The notes beneath the pieces were generated by a model. The model had not been told where the DNA came from, made no database searches, and worked only from the letters and a program-made list of their open reading frames with translations. From assembly GCF_017309185.1 (NCBI RefSeq), contig NZ_JAEKJZ010000009.1, positions 124,001 to 188,000 on the forward strand: DNA of 64,000 nt. Direction: 5' to 3'. Position numbers and translations under genes: made by a program. Positions 8,482-17,640 of the stretch are shown piece after piece (position 1 is the stretch's first letter; every line of letters begins with the position of its first letter). The stretch comes from Roseibium aggregatum (GTDB taxonomy: Bacteria; Pseudomonadota; Alphaproteobacteria; Rhizobiales; Stappiaceae).

Positions 8482-9732
8482 TCAGGAAAATGCCTTTTCT
8501 CCGATAACCGGCGTATCGTCCACGGTCTGTTCGTCGCGCAGATAGACCCAGAACAGGACCAGGACGACGGCGGCCAGGAACCAGATACTCCCGGAAAAAT
8601 AAAACGCGACTGGCTCATTGTATTGATAGATCATGTCATGCACGACCGGGGCGATCCAGAGAAGCCCGGCCCCCGCCTGAAGCGGCAGCGGCCATGACGG
8701 TTTGACCTTGAGCAGCAACAGGAGCGCCATGGCGTAGAAGAGCCAGTCGTAGAAGAAGAACGACGGCGCCGCCAGGCACATGGCCATCAGGGAAAATGCA
8801 ACCGCCTTTTCCCTTGGAAACTTCCTGGCGAAAATCCAGACCGTTCCGGCCATTGCAAACAGGATCAGCATCTGCAAGGCCATTCTCACGTCCGTTCCCG
8901 CCCCGAACTTGCCGAGCGCGTTGCCTGCCGTGATCATGATGTTGTGCAAGACCTGAAACTGCACGGAATGCACACCGCCGGTCATCGATTCGAGAAACGC
9001 CTGCCACACCGGCAGGCCGTAGATGACAAGGGAAAGAACCATCAGGACCAGACTGCCGAGAGCCGCCACCGCGAACGCATGCCAGTCCCGTCTCGCGATC
9101 AGAAAGATTGGCGCCAGAAGGCCGTATTGCGGCTTGATCGTCAGCACGGCCAGCGCAAGACCGCTCAGCACCGGATGCCGGCGGCTGAACAGCAGAGCGA
9201 AAAGCAGAAGGAAGGTCGTGATCGGCGCAAGTTGCAGCAGCTGGAACGAGTAGAACGTGCCCGCGGACAGGAGCAAGAACACATAGGGCCAGAAGCCGAG
9301 GTGAAGCCGGATCACGTATACCGAGAGCATCAGGCAGATCAGGCCGAGCGCCATGAAGACACCCTTCGCCGCCGGGTAACTGAGAAGGGACAACGGCTCG
9401 AAGAACAAAAGGGCGTGCGGCGGATTCAGGAAAAACAGATACTTGTTGCCTTCCGAAAACAGCTCCGAAAACTTGAAAAAGTCATAGGCGTCCGCCGCCT
9501 GCCCCAGGCCGGCCATTTGGCCCGCGCGGTAAAAGGCCGCGAAATCCTCCCGCTCGGCAAGACGGAACGTTTCGGCGAAGGTAAAGGCTCCGCCGTCGTC
9601 GTGAACCCAGGACCCGAACAGGAACAGCGACGTCGAAAACAGAAGAAAAACGAACAGGGGACCGCCGAACCTTGTGTTCAGCTCGTCGGACTTGAGAGCG
9701 CCAAGGTAAAAACGGCGAACTTCAGAGAGCAT
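8482..9732 (-). CDS. Polytopic membrane glycosyltransferase, GT87 (DUF2029) family
   Basis: Integral membrane protein of 416 residues with about ten hydrophobic segments. It has the features of polyprenol-phosphate-sugar-dependent GT-C enzymes: an acidic pair after the first segment (REDFAAFYRAGQM), then FLNPPHALLFFEPL and a long hydrophobic core with TIKPQYGLLAPIFL. This family transfers sugar (often mannose) from a lipid carrier outside the membrane. The ATG at 9732 was chosen for the GGAGG 9 nt upstream. It converges with the ferredoxin gene and stands alone; acceptor and sugar are unknown. Confidence 0.78.
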   Translation of the reverse strand: MLSEVRRFYLGALKSDELNTRFGGPLFVFLLFSTSLFLFGSWVHDDGGAFTFAETFRLAEREDFAAFYRAGQMAGLGQAADAYDFFKFSELFSEGNKYLFFLNPPHALLFFEPLSLLSYPAAKGVFMALGLICLMLSVYVIRLHLGFWPYVFLLLSAGTFYSFQLLQLAPITTFLLLFALLFSRRHPVLSGLALAVLTIKPQYGLLAPIFLIARRDWHAFAVAALGSLVLMVLSLVIYGLPVWQAFLESMTGGVHSVQFQVLHNIMITAGNALGKFGAGTDVRMALQMLILFAMAGTVWIFARKFPREKAVAFSLMAMCLAAPSFFFYDWLFYAMALLLLLKVKPSWPLPLQAGAGLLWIAPVVHDMIYQYNEPVAFYFSGSIWFLAAVVLVLFWVYLRDEQTVDDTPVIGEKAFS

Positions 9733-9998
9733 GTATCCGCCCCTCCGAGAATACATCAAGCGACTGAAAAAACTGCATAAATTACACTCACCGCTCTGAC
9801 TTCCGTTACCTTGGCGAAAAATCCAGGGGAACCCGCCCCCTGAGCCGGTTCCGCCCGTCGGGCCACAGGCGATCGCAGGCCGCCCGTGGACGGCACCTCA
9901 AAGCGATTAAACTTTTATTTGGTTGAAATTTCCCAAAGAAGCCGGGCGGCGGCGCAATGCTGAAAGGATGGCGCGCTGATGCGGCCGGTCAATCCGGC

Positions 9999-10526
9999 TC
10001 AAAGGGCCGGGTCGCCGTCCAGTTTCACCACCCCGTCCCGGTCAGGGCAGGTTTCAAGCGCTTGCGCTGCCGTGCGGCCGTCGCCGAGCGGCGCGTCCGG
10101 CCAGATCTCGGCAAGCGGGATCAGCACGAAGGCCCGCTCCGCCATGCGCGGGTGCGGCACCTCCAGGTCCGGCTCCTCGACCTTCGCGACGCCATGGATC
10201 AGGAGATCGATGTCGATGATGCGCGGTCCCCAGCGGATATCCCGCACCCGGCCGAGCTCGAGTTCGACCTCCAGGCACCGCTTCAGCAGGTCGTGCGCGG
10301 AAAGGGTCGTGTCCACGACGAGACAGATATTGAGGTAGTCGTCCTGGGGAACCGGCCCCCAGGGCGGCGTTCGATAGTCCGACGACCGCGCCACGACGGT
10401 GATGCCGTTCGACTCTTCCAGGCGGCGGACCGCCTCGTCCAGATTTCGTTTGGGGTCGCCCAGATTGGATCCAAGCCCGAGCGCGCAGCGGGTGGGCGCA
10501 TTGAGAGACGGTTTTGCGGAGTTCAT
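9999..10526 (-). CDS. folK: 2-amino-4-hydroxy-6-hydroxymethyldihydropteridine pyrophosphokinase
   Basis: HPPK transfers pyrophosphate from ATP to 6-hydroxymethyl-dihydropterin in folate synthesis. The 175-residue protein has the N-terminal ALGLGSNLGDP, the pterin-site SSDYRTPPWGP, and the signature WGPRIIDIDLLIHG. The ATG at 10526 lies immediately after the folP stop (1-bp gap), showing an operon. In many alphaproteobacteria folB (dihydroneopterin aldolase) sits between these two genes; it is absent here and must be elsewhere or replaced. Confidence 0.95.
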   Translation of the reverse strand: MNSAKPSLNAPTRCALGLGSNLGDPKRNLDEAVRRLEESNGITVVARSSDYRTPPWGPVPQDDYLNICLVVDTTLSAHDLLKRCLEVELELGRVRDIRWGPRIIDIDLLIHGVAKVEEPDLEVPHPRMAERAFVLIPLAEIWPDAPLGDGRTAAQALETCPDRDGVVKLDGDPAL

Positions 10527-10527
10527 A

Positions 10528-11346
10528 TCAGACGGGGACCCGTTCGAGGAGAGTTGCCTCCAGCATACGCACGCTGTCGGCATGTGGACCTACATCGTGT
10601 GTCCTGACGACCACCGCCCCTTTGAAAAGAGCAATCAGATGCGCCGCCAGCGACCCGTGAAGACGGTCGCCGGCCGTGCCGTCGACAATGGCGCCGACCA
10701 TGCGCTTGCGCGACGCGCCGGCGAGCAGGGGCAATCCGTGTTTCTTCAAGGTATCGAAGCGGTTCAGGATTCTGAAGTTCTGGTCAAGCGTCTTGCCGAA
10801 CCCGAACCCGGGATCGAGGATCTGCCGGTCTTTGGCGATGCCGGCGTCGTCCGCCAGCCGCATGGACGTTTCGAAAAACCGGTCGATATCGCTCAGGATG
10901 TCGAGGTCCGCATCCACGTCCAGGCGATTGTGCATCATCACCACGTGAACCCCGGCGTCGGCCACCACCCCTGCCATCGCCGGATCCTTCTGGAGTCCCC
11001 AGACGTCGTTGACGATGACGGCCCCGGCGGCACAGGCCCGGCGCGCGATTTCCGCCTTGTAGGTATCGATGGAGACAGGAACGCCGAGATCGATAACGTC
11101 GTCCAGCACCGGATCGAGGCGTGCCCATTCCTCGTCCAACGCGACCGGTTCGGAGCCCGGCCGCGTGCTCTCCCCACCGATGTCAAGAATATCCGCCCCG
11201 TCCGCGATCATCGTCCGCGCGTGCGCCAGGGCGGCATCCGCCGCGTTGAACCGGCCACCGTCGGAAAAGGAATCCGGTGTGACGTTCAAGATGCCCATGA
11301 CATGCGGACGGGTGGTCGGCAGGCGGTATTCAGCGGCTTTCGCCAT
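10528..11346 (-). CDS. folP: Dihydropteroate synthase
   Basis: Joins p-aminobenzoate to the pyrophosphorylated pterin; the target of sulfonamides. At 272 residues it is the normal length. Diagnostic motifs are VMGILNVTPDSFSDGG near the N-terminus, DIGGESTRPG, and DPGFGFGKT in the middle, with GASRKRMVG in the sulfonamide-contact region. It is directly upstream of folK in the same direction. No feature suggests acquired sulfonamide resistance. Confidence 0.97.
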   Translation of the reverse strand: MAKAAEYRLPTTRPHVMGILNVTPDSFSDGGRFNAADAALAHARTMIADGADILDIGGESTRPGSEPVALDEEWARLDPVLDDVIDLGVPVSIDTYKAEIARRACAAGAVIVNDVWGLQKDPAMAGVVADAGVHVVMMHNRLDVDADLDILSDIDRFFETSMRLADDAGIAKDRQILDPGFGFGKTLDQNFRILNRFDTLKKHGLPLLAGASRKRMVGAIVDGTAGDRLHGSLAAHLIALFKGAVVVRTHDVGPHADSVRMLEATLLERVPV

Positions 11347-11443
11347 CGCGGGTCCCTTCTCAGTGAAGCCCGCACTGATGCCCGCTCAGCCTCCGAGCGT
11401 CAAGCGGCAGAAAGCGTCGGAGAAGCGTTTTTCCGCGCAAGCA

Positions 11444-12655
11444 CTATTCCGCCGCGGCGATGGATGAAATCCGGGCCTTGAAGACATGGTAACTGATAAT
11501 CCCGAGGATCGGCATGGCCGGAAGCACGGTTGCGAAGCCGATCATCGGATCGCCGAGAACCGCGATTATCAGGCTGCCGGCGATGCCGCCACCGAATTGC
11601 AGGAACCCGAGCATTGACGACGCCGCACCGGCAATATGCGGGAACGGGGCCATGGATTCGGTAAAGGTTGCCGGCAAGATCATGGCCAGGGCAAAGGCAA
11701 AAAGCGCCACCGGCCCCATGATGCTCAGAACAGTCGGTTCCAGAGCAAACGCGGAATAACACATGACAGACGAAGCAACGACCCAGAGCGCCATGCCGTA
11801 AGGCATCAGCTTGGCGGCATCGACGACCTTGAGCAGGCGTCCCGTCAGAACCGTTCCCGCAATGAAAGACCCGGACTGCAGGATCATCGAAATGCCGAAC
11901 TGGGACGGAGTGAGACCGACTTCGTAGATCAGGATGAAGGGCAGGACACTGGCAAGGGCATAGAGATTTCCGAGCCCGAAGCCGATCAAAAGGCCCGGCG
12001 ACAGAAAGCGCGGATCTTTCAGAAGGCTCGCGTAATTGCCGAGAAGCCGGCGCGGATTGAGATGGTGCGTGCCCGGTTTCGGATTGGTCTCCTGCTGATA
12101 GACGACGACCGCGGCCGTGAGAAGCAGACCGTAGACCACCATGCACCAGAAGATTTCCCGCCAGCCGAACAGTTCCAGCACGATGCCGCCGATGGTGGGC
12201 GCGATCGCCGGCCCGAGCGCGAGCATCATGGCGATGGTGTTCATGATCCGCGCCGACGCCTGCCCGGTGTACTGGTCGCGGACGATCGCGCGGGAAATGG
12301 AAACGCCGACGGCGGCGCCGACCCCCTGCATGGCGCGCGCGATGACCATGAACTCGATGGAAGGCGCGAATGTCGCCAAAACGCTCGAGACCAGATAGAT
12401 GCCCAGAAAAAACAACGTCACCGGCTTGCGACCGAAGGCATCGGAAAACGGTCCGCAGATCAGCTGGGTGACCGCGAAGCCCGCGAAATAGGCTGTCAAC
12501 GTCAGTTTGACGGCCGACCCGGTCGTGCCGAAAGCCTCCACGAGCGTCGGCATCGCCGGCGTGTAGATCGCCATGGAAATGGGGCCGATGGCGACAAGCC
12601 CGGCCCCAAGAAGCGACGTGCGTTTCGCGTTCATGATCGCGCCGTCTGCGCTCAT
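11444..12655 (-). CDS. MFS drug-resistance transporter, Bcr/CflA family
   Basis: Proton-driven exporter of 403 residues with twelve predicted helices. The motif-A loop GPFSDAFGRKPVTLFFLG lies between helices 2 and 3 and a DHA1 antiporter motif C-like segment (MLALGPAIAPTIGG) follows, both typical of the Bcr/CflA group. Its start overlaps the stop of the MarR gene (ATGA), so the regulator and pump are co-transcribed, a common layout in which the regulator represses its own operon and is released by the exported compound. The substrate is not predictable from sequence. Confidence 0.88.
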   Translation of the reverse strand: MSADGAIMNAKRTSLLGAGLVAIGPISMAIYTPAMPTLVEAFGTTGSAVKLTLTAYFAGFAVTQLICGPFSDAFGRKPVTLFFLGIYLVSSVLATFAPSIEFMVIARAMQGVGAAVGVSISRAIVRDQYTGQASARIMNTIAMMLALGPAIAPTIGGIVLELFGWREIFWCMVVYGLLLTAAVVVYQQETNPKPGTHHLNPRRLLGNYASLLKDPRFLSPGLLIGFGLGNLYALASVLPFILIYEVGLTPSQFGISMILQSGSFIAGTVLTGRLLKVVDAAKLMPYGMALWVVASSVMCYSAFALEPTVLSIMGPVALFAFALAMILPATFTESMAPFPHIAGAASSMLGFLQFGGGIAGSLIIAVLGDPMIGFATVLPAMPILGIISYHVFKARISSIAAAE

Positions 12656-13113
12656 TTATGCCGTCCTTTGGAGGCCTCCAGAAGAAGACTGTCCTTCATG
12701 GTCTGCAGCAGGTTTTCCAGGATCTGCCTGTCGGAGACCGGGACGTCTTCAAGGGCTTTGGTGCGCACTGACTGCAACGCGTTCCCGATCCTTTCCAGAA
12801 GCGGGTCCGCCTCCGGGGTGAGTTCGACCAGCTTGGCCCGTTTGTCGTTCGGGTCCGGACGGCGCTTGATGAGGCCCGCCTTTTCCAGGGAATCCAGGTA
12901 GCCGACCAGGGTCATGGGTTCGACATACATGGTATCGGCAAGCACGGCCTGTCGTTGTCCCGGATTACGCCAGACATAGAACAGCGTGCGCGCTTCGCCG
13001 ACCGTAAGACCGGTATCGACCTCTGTCAGCTCGGCGTCGAACCGCCGCCGCAGGAGCCGCGCAAGATCGACCACCAGCATGGTCACGCCAGGGCTTGGGG
13101 GAGGAACACTCAT
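12652..13113 (-). CDS. MarR family transcriptional regulator
   Basis: Winged-helix regulator of 153 residues. The wing and recognition helix region reads MTLVGYLDSLEKAGLIKRRP followed by DPNDKRAKLVELT, the classic MarR signature; the flanking helices form the dimer interface. It is the first gene of a two-gene operon with the downstream MFS exporter. A candidate operator lies 16 bp upstream of its start. The ligand is unknown. Confidence 0.9.
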   Translation of the reverse strand: MSVPPPSPGVTMLVVDLARLLRRRFDAELTEVDTGLTVGEARTLFYVWRNPGQRQAVLADTMYVEPMTLVGYLDSLEKAGLIKRRPDPNDKRAKLVELTPEADPLLERIGNALQSVRTKALEDVPVSDRQILENLLQTMKDSLLLEASKGRHK

Positions 13114-13128
13114 TTCAGGCTCAAATCA

Positions 13129-13141
13129 TAAGGTTTCCTTA
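13129..13141. promoter_or_regulatory. Candidate MarR operator
   Basis: A 13-bp inverted repeat, TAAGG-TTT-CCTTA, lies 16 bp upstream of the marR-MFS operon and within the region divergent from typA. Its size and position suit autoregulation by the MarR protein; the link is inference. Confidence 0.45.
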
Positions 13142-13191
13142 CGAAATAGGAGACAGGTCCTTTGCTGTCAATGCGAACTTGCCGCGGTGCG

Positions 13192-13220
13192 TTGCACAAT
13201 TGCCTTCCGCCACGTATAAA
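13192..13220 (+). promoter_or_regulatory. Predicted sigma-70 promoter of typA
   Basis: TTGCAC, a 17-bp spacer, then TATAAA (13215-13220). This is close to the housekeeping consensus and would give a leader of about 90 nt before the typA start. Confidence 0.6.
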
Positions 13221-13317
13221 GGCGCCAAATCCGGCGGGATGCCGGCGTGACATTTATCTCTTGATCCAGACAGTTTGCGGGTCCCCCGGGGCCCGCGCTG
13301 TCGTTTGGAGCACACTC

Positions 13318-15141
13318 ATGAAGCTTCGTAATATTGCCATTATCGCACACGTTGACCATGGCAAAACCACACTCATTGACGTTCTTTTGAAACAGTCCGG
13401 CGCGTTCCGCGACAATCAGCGGACAGAAGAACGGATGATGGACTCCAACGACATCGAGCGCGAACGCGGGATCACGATCCTCGCCAAGGTTACGTCTCTG
13501 GTGTGGAAAGACACCCGCATCAACATCGTTGACACCCCGGGCCACGCCGATTTCGGCGGCGAGGTGGAGCGCATTCTGCACATGGTCGACGGCGTGATCC
13601 TGCTCGTGGATGCCGCCGAAGGCCCGATGCCGCAGACGAAATTCGTGCTCGGCAAGGCGCTGAAGCTGGGCCTGAAGCCAATCGTCGCCATCAACAAGAT
13701 CGACAAGCCAGAACAGCGCGCCGACGAAGTTCTGGACGAGGTGTTCGACCTTTTCGCGGCGCTGGACGCCAATGAAGACCAGCTCGACTTCCCGGTCCTC
13801 TACGGCTCCGCCAAACAGGAATGGATGGCTCTGGAGCCGGACGGGCCGCAGGAAAACATGGACCCGCTGTTCGACATGGTGCTCGACAAGGTCTCGCCAC
13901 CGGAAGCCGAGCCGGGCGATTTCCGTATTCTGGCGACCACCATCGAATCCGATCCCTTCCTGGGCCGCATCCTGACCGGCCGGATCGTTTCCGGAACCGC
14001 CCTGCCGAACATGCCGATCAAGGCGCTGTCGCGCGACGGCAGCGTTGTCGAAAACGGCCGCGTGTCCAAGATCCTCGCCTTCCGCGGGCTGGAGCGCCAG
14101 CCGATCGAGACGGGCGAGGCGGGCGATATCGTCGCCATCGCCGGCCTGACCAAGGCAACCGTCGCCGACACCTTGTGTGCGCCCTCGGTCACCGAGCCGC
14201 TTCTGGCCCAGCCGATCGATCCGCCGACCCTGTCCATGACCTTCCGCGTCAACGACAGCCCGCTGGCGGGTACGGAAGGCTCCAAGGTGCAGTCCCGTGT
14301 CATCCGCGAACGGCTGATGAAGGAAGCGGAAGGCAACGTGGCGCTGAAGGTCGAGGAAACCGCCGAGCCGGATGCCTTCATCGTCTCCGGCCGCGGCGAG
14401 CTCCTGCTGGCCATCCTGATCGAGAACATGCGCCGCGAAGGCTTCGAACTCGGCGTCGGCCGTCCGCGCGTCGTCTACCAGTTCGACGAGGCGGGCAACC
14501 GTCTGGAGCCGATCGAGGAAGTCATCATTGACGTGGATGAGGAACATTCCGGCGTCGTCGTGCAGAAATTGCAGGAGCGCAAGGCCGATCTTCTGGAGAT
14601 GAAACCCTCCGGTGGCGGCCGCAGTCGCCTGGTGTTCCATGCCCCGACCCGTGGCCTGATCGGTTACCAGGCCGAGCTCATGTCCGATACGCGCGGCACG
14701 GCGATCTTCAACCGCCTGTTCTCCGGCTACGAGCCCTACAAGGGCCCGATCCAGGGCCGCCACACCGGCGTGCTGCTCTCCAACGGCACCGGCGAGGCAG
14801 TGGCCTATGCGCTCTTCAACCTGGAAGACCGCGGCCCGATGATGATCGACCCGGGCACCAAGGTCTATCCGGGCATGATCATCGGCGAACACACCCGTGG
14901 CAACGACCTGGAAGTCAACGTGCTCAAGGGCAAGCAGCTCACCAACATCCGCTCCGCCGGCAAGGACGACGCTGTCAAGCTCACCACGCCGAAGAAGCTG
15001 ACCCTGGAAGCCGCCCTTTCCTACATCGCCGACGACGAACTGGTGGAAGTGACGCCGGTGTCCATCCGCCTACGCAAGGCCATGCTCGACCCGCACGAGC
15101 GCAAGCGCGCCGAACGCGCGGCGAACAAGGAATCGGCGTAA
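13318..15141 (+). CDS. typA: Ribosome-associated GTPase TypA/BipA
   Basis: Translational GTPase of 607 residues involved in ribosome assembly and stress or cold adaptation. The G motifs are intact: AHVDHGKTT (G1), DTPGHADFGGEVER (G3) and NKIDK (G4). EF-G-like domains follow, and the BipA-specific C-terminal domain includes GLIGYQAELMSDTRGTA. The ATG at 13318 has GGAG 8 nt upstream and a good promoter ahead. A strong hairpin with a T-run 26 bp after the stop ends the unit, suggesting a monocistronic gene. Confidence 0.97.
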   Translation: MKLRNIAIIAHVDHGKTTLIDVLLKQSGAFRDNQRTEERMMDSNDIERERGITILAKVTSLVWKDTRINIVDTPGHADFGGEVERILHMVDGVILLVDAAEGPMPQTKFVLGKALKLGLKPIVAINKIDKPEQRADEVLDEVFDLFAALDANEDQLDFPVLYGSAKQEWMALEPDGPQENMDPLFDMVLDKVSPPEAEPGDFRILATTIESDPFLGRILTGRIVSGTALPNMPIKALSRDGSVVENGRVSKILAFRGLERQPIETGEAGDIVAIAGLTKATVADTLCAPSVTEPLLAQPIDPPTLSMTFRVNDSPLAGTEGSKVQSRVIRERLMKEAEGNVALKVEETAEPDAFIVSGRGELLLAILIENMRREGFELGVGRPRVVYQFDEAGNRLEPIEEVIIDVDEEHSGVVVQKLQERKADLLEMKPSGGGRSRLVFHAPTRGLIGYQAELMSDTRGTAIFNRLFSGYEPYKGPIQGRHTGVLLSNGTGEAVAYALFNLEDRGPMMIDPGTKVYPGMIIGEHTRGNDLEVNVLKGKQLTNIRSAGKDDAVKLTTPKKLTLEAALSYIADDELVEVTPVSIRLRKAMLDPHERKRAERAANKESA

Positions 15142-15167
15142 GCCGGAATTGCGCATGAGATCGGAAG

Positions 15168-15193
15168 AGCCCGGGCAGCGTCCCGGGCTTTTT
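15168..15193 (+). terminator. Rho-independent terminator of typA
   Basis: Perfect 8-bp stem AGCCCGGG / CCCGGGCT with a 6-nt loop, followed by a T-run, 26 bp after the typA stop. Confidence 0.9.
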
Positions 15194-15569
15194 GTTGCCC
15201 TTACCGCTGTCGCGGCATGGCATGACCGGTGGCTGGCCGGCAAGTTTTTCTTTGAACAGCACGCCATCGAGATCGCGAACCCAAGCTCCCAAGTTGTCGT
15301 CCCGGTTTGGCGCGGAGCGTCAAGACCGGGATGACAAACGGTGAGGCAGAAGTGGATCAAGCCCTGCAATGAACCAGAACTAAAGGGTTGGCCGGCTCAC
15401 AAGGTGCTATCCCTTTCCCCCTCCGCAATCCTTTGCCAGAAACATCCTCGCTCATGGGCCAAATTACCCGCCGCCCGGCCAAATTTGAAATGTCATCCCT
15501 GTCTCCGGACCTGGAACGGCTTAAAATTCACGCCAAATTGAAAAGCTGCGCCTCAGGAAAGGTCCACCC
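15194..15569. other. Intergenic region between typA terminator and the sulfurtransferase gene
   Basis: About 375 bases with no convincing gene. It includes one imperfect palindrome at 15293-15339 (GTCGTCCCGG facing CCGGGATGAC) that looks like a dispersed chromosomal repeat, and it must contain the promoter of the downstream sulfur cassette. Confidence 0.5.
15293..15339. repeat. Imperfect palindrome, probable dispersed intergenic repeat
   Basis: GTTGTCGTCCCGGT faces ACCGGGATGACAAAC across an 18-nt loop, with a mismatch and one unpaired base. GTCATCCCGG-type palindromes are frequent in alphaproteobacterial intergenic DNA. Only one copy is visible in this window, so dispersal is inferred. Confidence 0.4.
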
Positions 15570-16493
15570 ATGAAACACCTTGCTCTCGCTCTGACCATGG
15601 TCGCGGGTCTTGCGACCGCCGCCGATGCCGAAAGCTACGGACCGCTGGTCGAGGCTGCCGAGCTTGCCGCCACGCTCGACAGCGTGGAACCGGTTCTGCT
15701 CGACATCCGCAACGCGGGTTACCAGGACGGTCACGCGGAGGGCGCGCTTTTCGCCCCCTACCGCATGTTCCGGGGGCCTGAGGACAACCCGGGCGGTCTC
15801 GTCGATATCGAAAAGCTCGAAGCCGAACTGGAAGAACTCGGCCTGGAACCGGACACCCCGATCGTGATCCTGTCGGAAGGCAAGACCGACACCGATTTCG
15901 GGTCGGCAGCCCGGGTGTACTGGACCCTGAAGTCCACCGGTTTCACCGATCTGTCCATCCTGAATGGCGGCCTCGCGTCCTGGAAAGCGGCCGGTCTACC
16001 GGTGAACGCCACCGCGGAATCGGCCTTTCCGAGCGAACTCGACCTCACCTTCGACCCCACCTGGCTGGCAACCACAGCCGACGTCGCCGCAGTGACGGAA
16101 GGCGAGGCGGAAGCGCTTCTGGTGGACGCCCGGCCGGCGGCGTTTTTCAACGGTGAAAAAGCCCATGACGCGGCCAGCCGGCCGGGGACCCTGCCGACGG
16201 CGGCCAACCACGTCTACACCTCGTTTTTCGAGAAAGGCTCTCCGGCCATTTCGACAACCATTGATTCCGCGAAGCTGAAGGCCCGGCTCGGGATCGAAGA
16301 CGGCAAGGACACGGTTTCCTTCTGCAACACCGGACATTGGGCGGCGACCCACTGGTTCGCCCTGTCGGAACTGGCCGGCGTCAAGAACGCGAAGCTTTAC
16401 GCGGGTTCGATGGTCGAATATTCGAAATCCGGCCACGATATGGCCAACACGCCGGGTCTTCTGCAGAACCTGATTAATCAGATCATCAATTAG
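15570..16493 (+). CDS. Exported tandem-rhodanese sulfurtransferase
   Basis: Periplasmic sulfurtransferase of 307 residues with a Sec-type signal peptide (MKHLALALTMVAGLATAADA). Two rhodanese domains follow. The second has the active-site loop CNTGHWAATHWF with the catalytic Cys. The first has only ILSEGKTDTDFG at the matching loop and lacks the Cys, so it is probably structural, as in many tandem rhodaneses. GGAAAGG precedes the ATG. A YeeE-family transporter gene begins 16 bp after the stop, suggesting that this enzyme handles thiosulfate or sulfane sulfur for uptake. Confidence 0.88.
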   Translation: MKHLALALTMVAGLATAADAESYGPLVEAAELAATLDSVEPVLLDIRNAGYQDGHAEGALFAPYRMFRGPEDNPGGLVDIEKLEAELEELGLEPDTPIVILSEGKTDTDFGSAARVYWTLKSTGFTDLSILNGGLASWKAAGLPVNATAESAFPSELDLTFDPTWLATTADVAAVTEGEAEALLVDARPAAFFNGEKAHDAASRPGTLPTAANHVYTSFFEKGSPAISTTIDSAKLKARLGIEDGKDTVSFCNTGHWAATHWFALSELAGVKNAKLYAGSMVEYSKSGHDMANTPGLLQNLINQIIN

Positions 16494-16509
16494 AGCATTC
16501 CACGTTAAA

Positions 16510-17640
16510 TTGACGACACTCACCGAAACACACATTGCCGCTGCGGCGCCGGTCTGGCGCCGCAGCGCTCTCGTTCTGGCCGCACTTAGCGCTGTCTTCG
16601 CGACAGCCCTTCTGGTTGGCGGCCGTTTCGGTCTGATGCTCGCCATCGGCCTCGGCTTCGGCATCGTGCTGGAAGGCCTGCGCTTCGGCTTCGCTGGCCC
16701 CTGGCGGGCAATGATCCTGCGCCGCGATCCCTCCGGCATGTGGGCGCAGCTTCTATCCATCGGCCTGGTCACGCTGATCGCCCTCCCCCTCATCGCCGCG
16801 AGCCAGGGCGACCTTTCCGGCGCGCAGGCCCCGGTCGGTTTCGCAATGATCGCCGGCGCCTTCGTCTTCGGTGCCGCCATGCAGGTCGTGCTCGGCTGCG
16901 GCTCCGGAACGCTGGTCAACGCGGGTTCGGGCAACGCCGTCTCTCTGGTCGCTCTTCCGTTTTTCGCGCTCGGCAGCTTCGCGGGCGCCTATCATCTTTT
17001 CTGGTGGACCGGCCTGGGAGCCTTGCCCGTCATCCGTTTTTCCGGCTGGCAGGGCGTGGCCGTCACCCTGCTTGGCCTGGCCGCCGTCGCGGCTCTCCTG
17101 TGGAAGCTCGCCACCCCCGAACACCGCAGGCTGCCCCGCCGGCTGATCGTCGCCGCCGGTCTGCTCGCAGCTCTGGCCCTCTTCAACCTGATCGTCGCCG
17201 GCCAGCCCTGGGGCGTGGTCTACGGGCTCGGGCTCTGGGTGGCGAAAGCGGCCTCCGCCGCCGGCGCCGACTTTACCGGCTCCGCCTTCTGGCAGGCGCC
17301 CGCCTCGGTAGCGCGCCTCAAGCAAAGCCTCCTGACCGACTACACCTCCTTGACCAACATCGGGATCGTGTTCGGCGCCTTTCTGGTCGCAAGCTGGCGA
17401 ACCGGCGGTCTCTCCCAGAAACTACCCCGCCTGCCCGGGCTGGCCTGGATCGCCGCGATTGTCGCGGGGTTCCTGCTCGGCTATTCGTCCCGGCTCGCCT
17501 TCGGCTGCAACGTCGGGGCCTTCTTCTCCGGCATTTCCACGGGCAGCCTGCACGGCTGGGTCTGGTTCGCGTCCGCCTTCGCCGGATCGGTCTATGGCGT
17601 GAAGTTACGCCCCCTCCTCAAGCTGGAGCCAAAGACATGA
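16510..17640 (+). CDS. YeeE/YedE-family sulfur (thiosulfate) transporter
   Basis: Membrane protein of 376 residues with about nine or ten hydrophobic segments and two copies of the family motif around a conserved Cys: VLGCGSGTLVNAGSGN and FGCNVGAFFSGISTGSLHGW. In TsuA (YeeE) such Cys residues relay thiosulfate across the membrane. The start is taken as TTG at 16510; this is uncertain because no strong ribosome-binding site is seen. It is flanked by the exported rhodanese gene and a 54-residue ORF that overlaps its stop, forming a sulfur-uptake cassette. Confidence 0.85.
   Translation: MTTLTETHIAAAAPVWRRSALVLAALSAVFATALLVGGRFGLMLAIGLGFGIVLEGLRFGFAGPWRAMILRRDPSGMWAQLLSIGLVTLIALPLIAASQGDLSGAQAPVGFAMIAGAFVFGAAMQVVLGCGSGTLVNAGSGNAVSLVALPFFALGSFAGAYHLFWWTGLGALPVIRFSGWQGVAVTLLGLAAVAALLWKLATPEHRRLPRRLIVAAGLLAALALFNLIVAGQPWGVVYGLGLWVAKAASAAGADFTGSAFWQAPASVARLKQSLLTDYTSLTNIGIVFGAFLVASWRTGGLSQKLPRLPGLAWIAAIVAGFLLGYSSRLAFGCNVGAFFSGISTGSLHGWVWFASAFAGSVYGVKLRPLLKLEPKT

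Noticed and set aside
13168..14892. 574-codon minus-strand open frame
   Set aside because: It lies opposite typA, whose motifs are unmistakable; the translation is His/Arg-rich with no domain.
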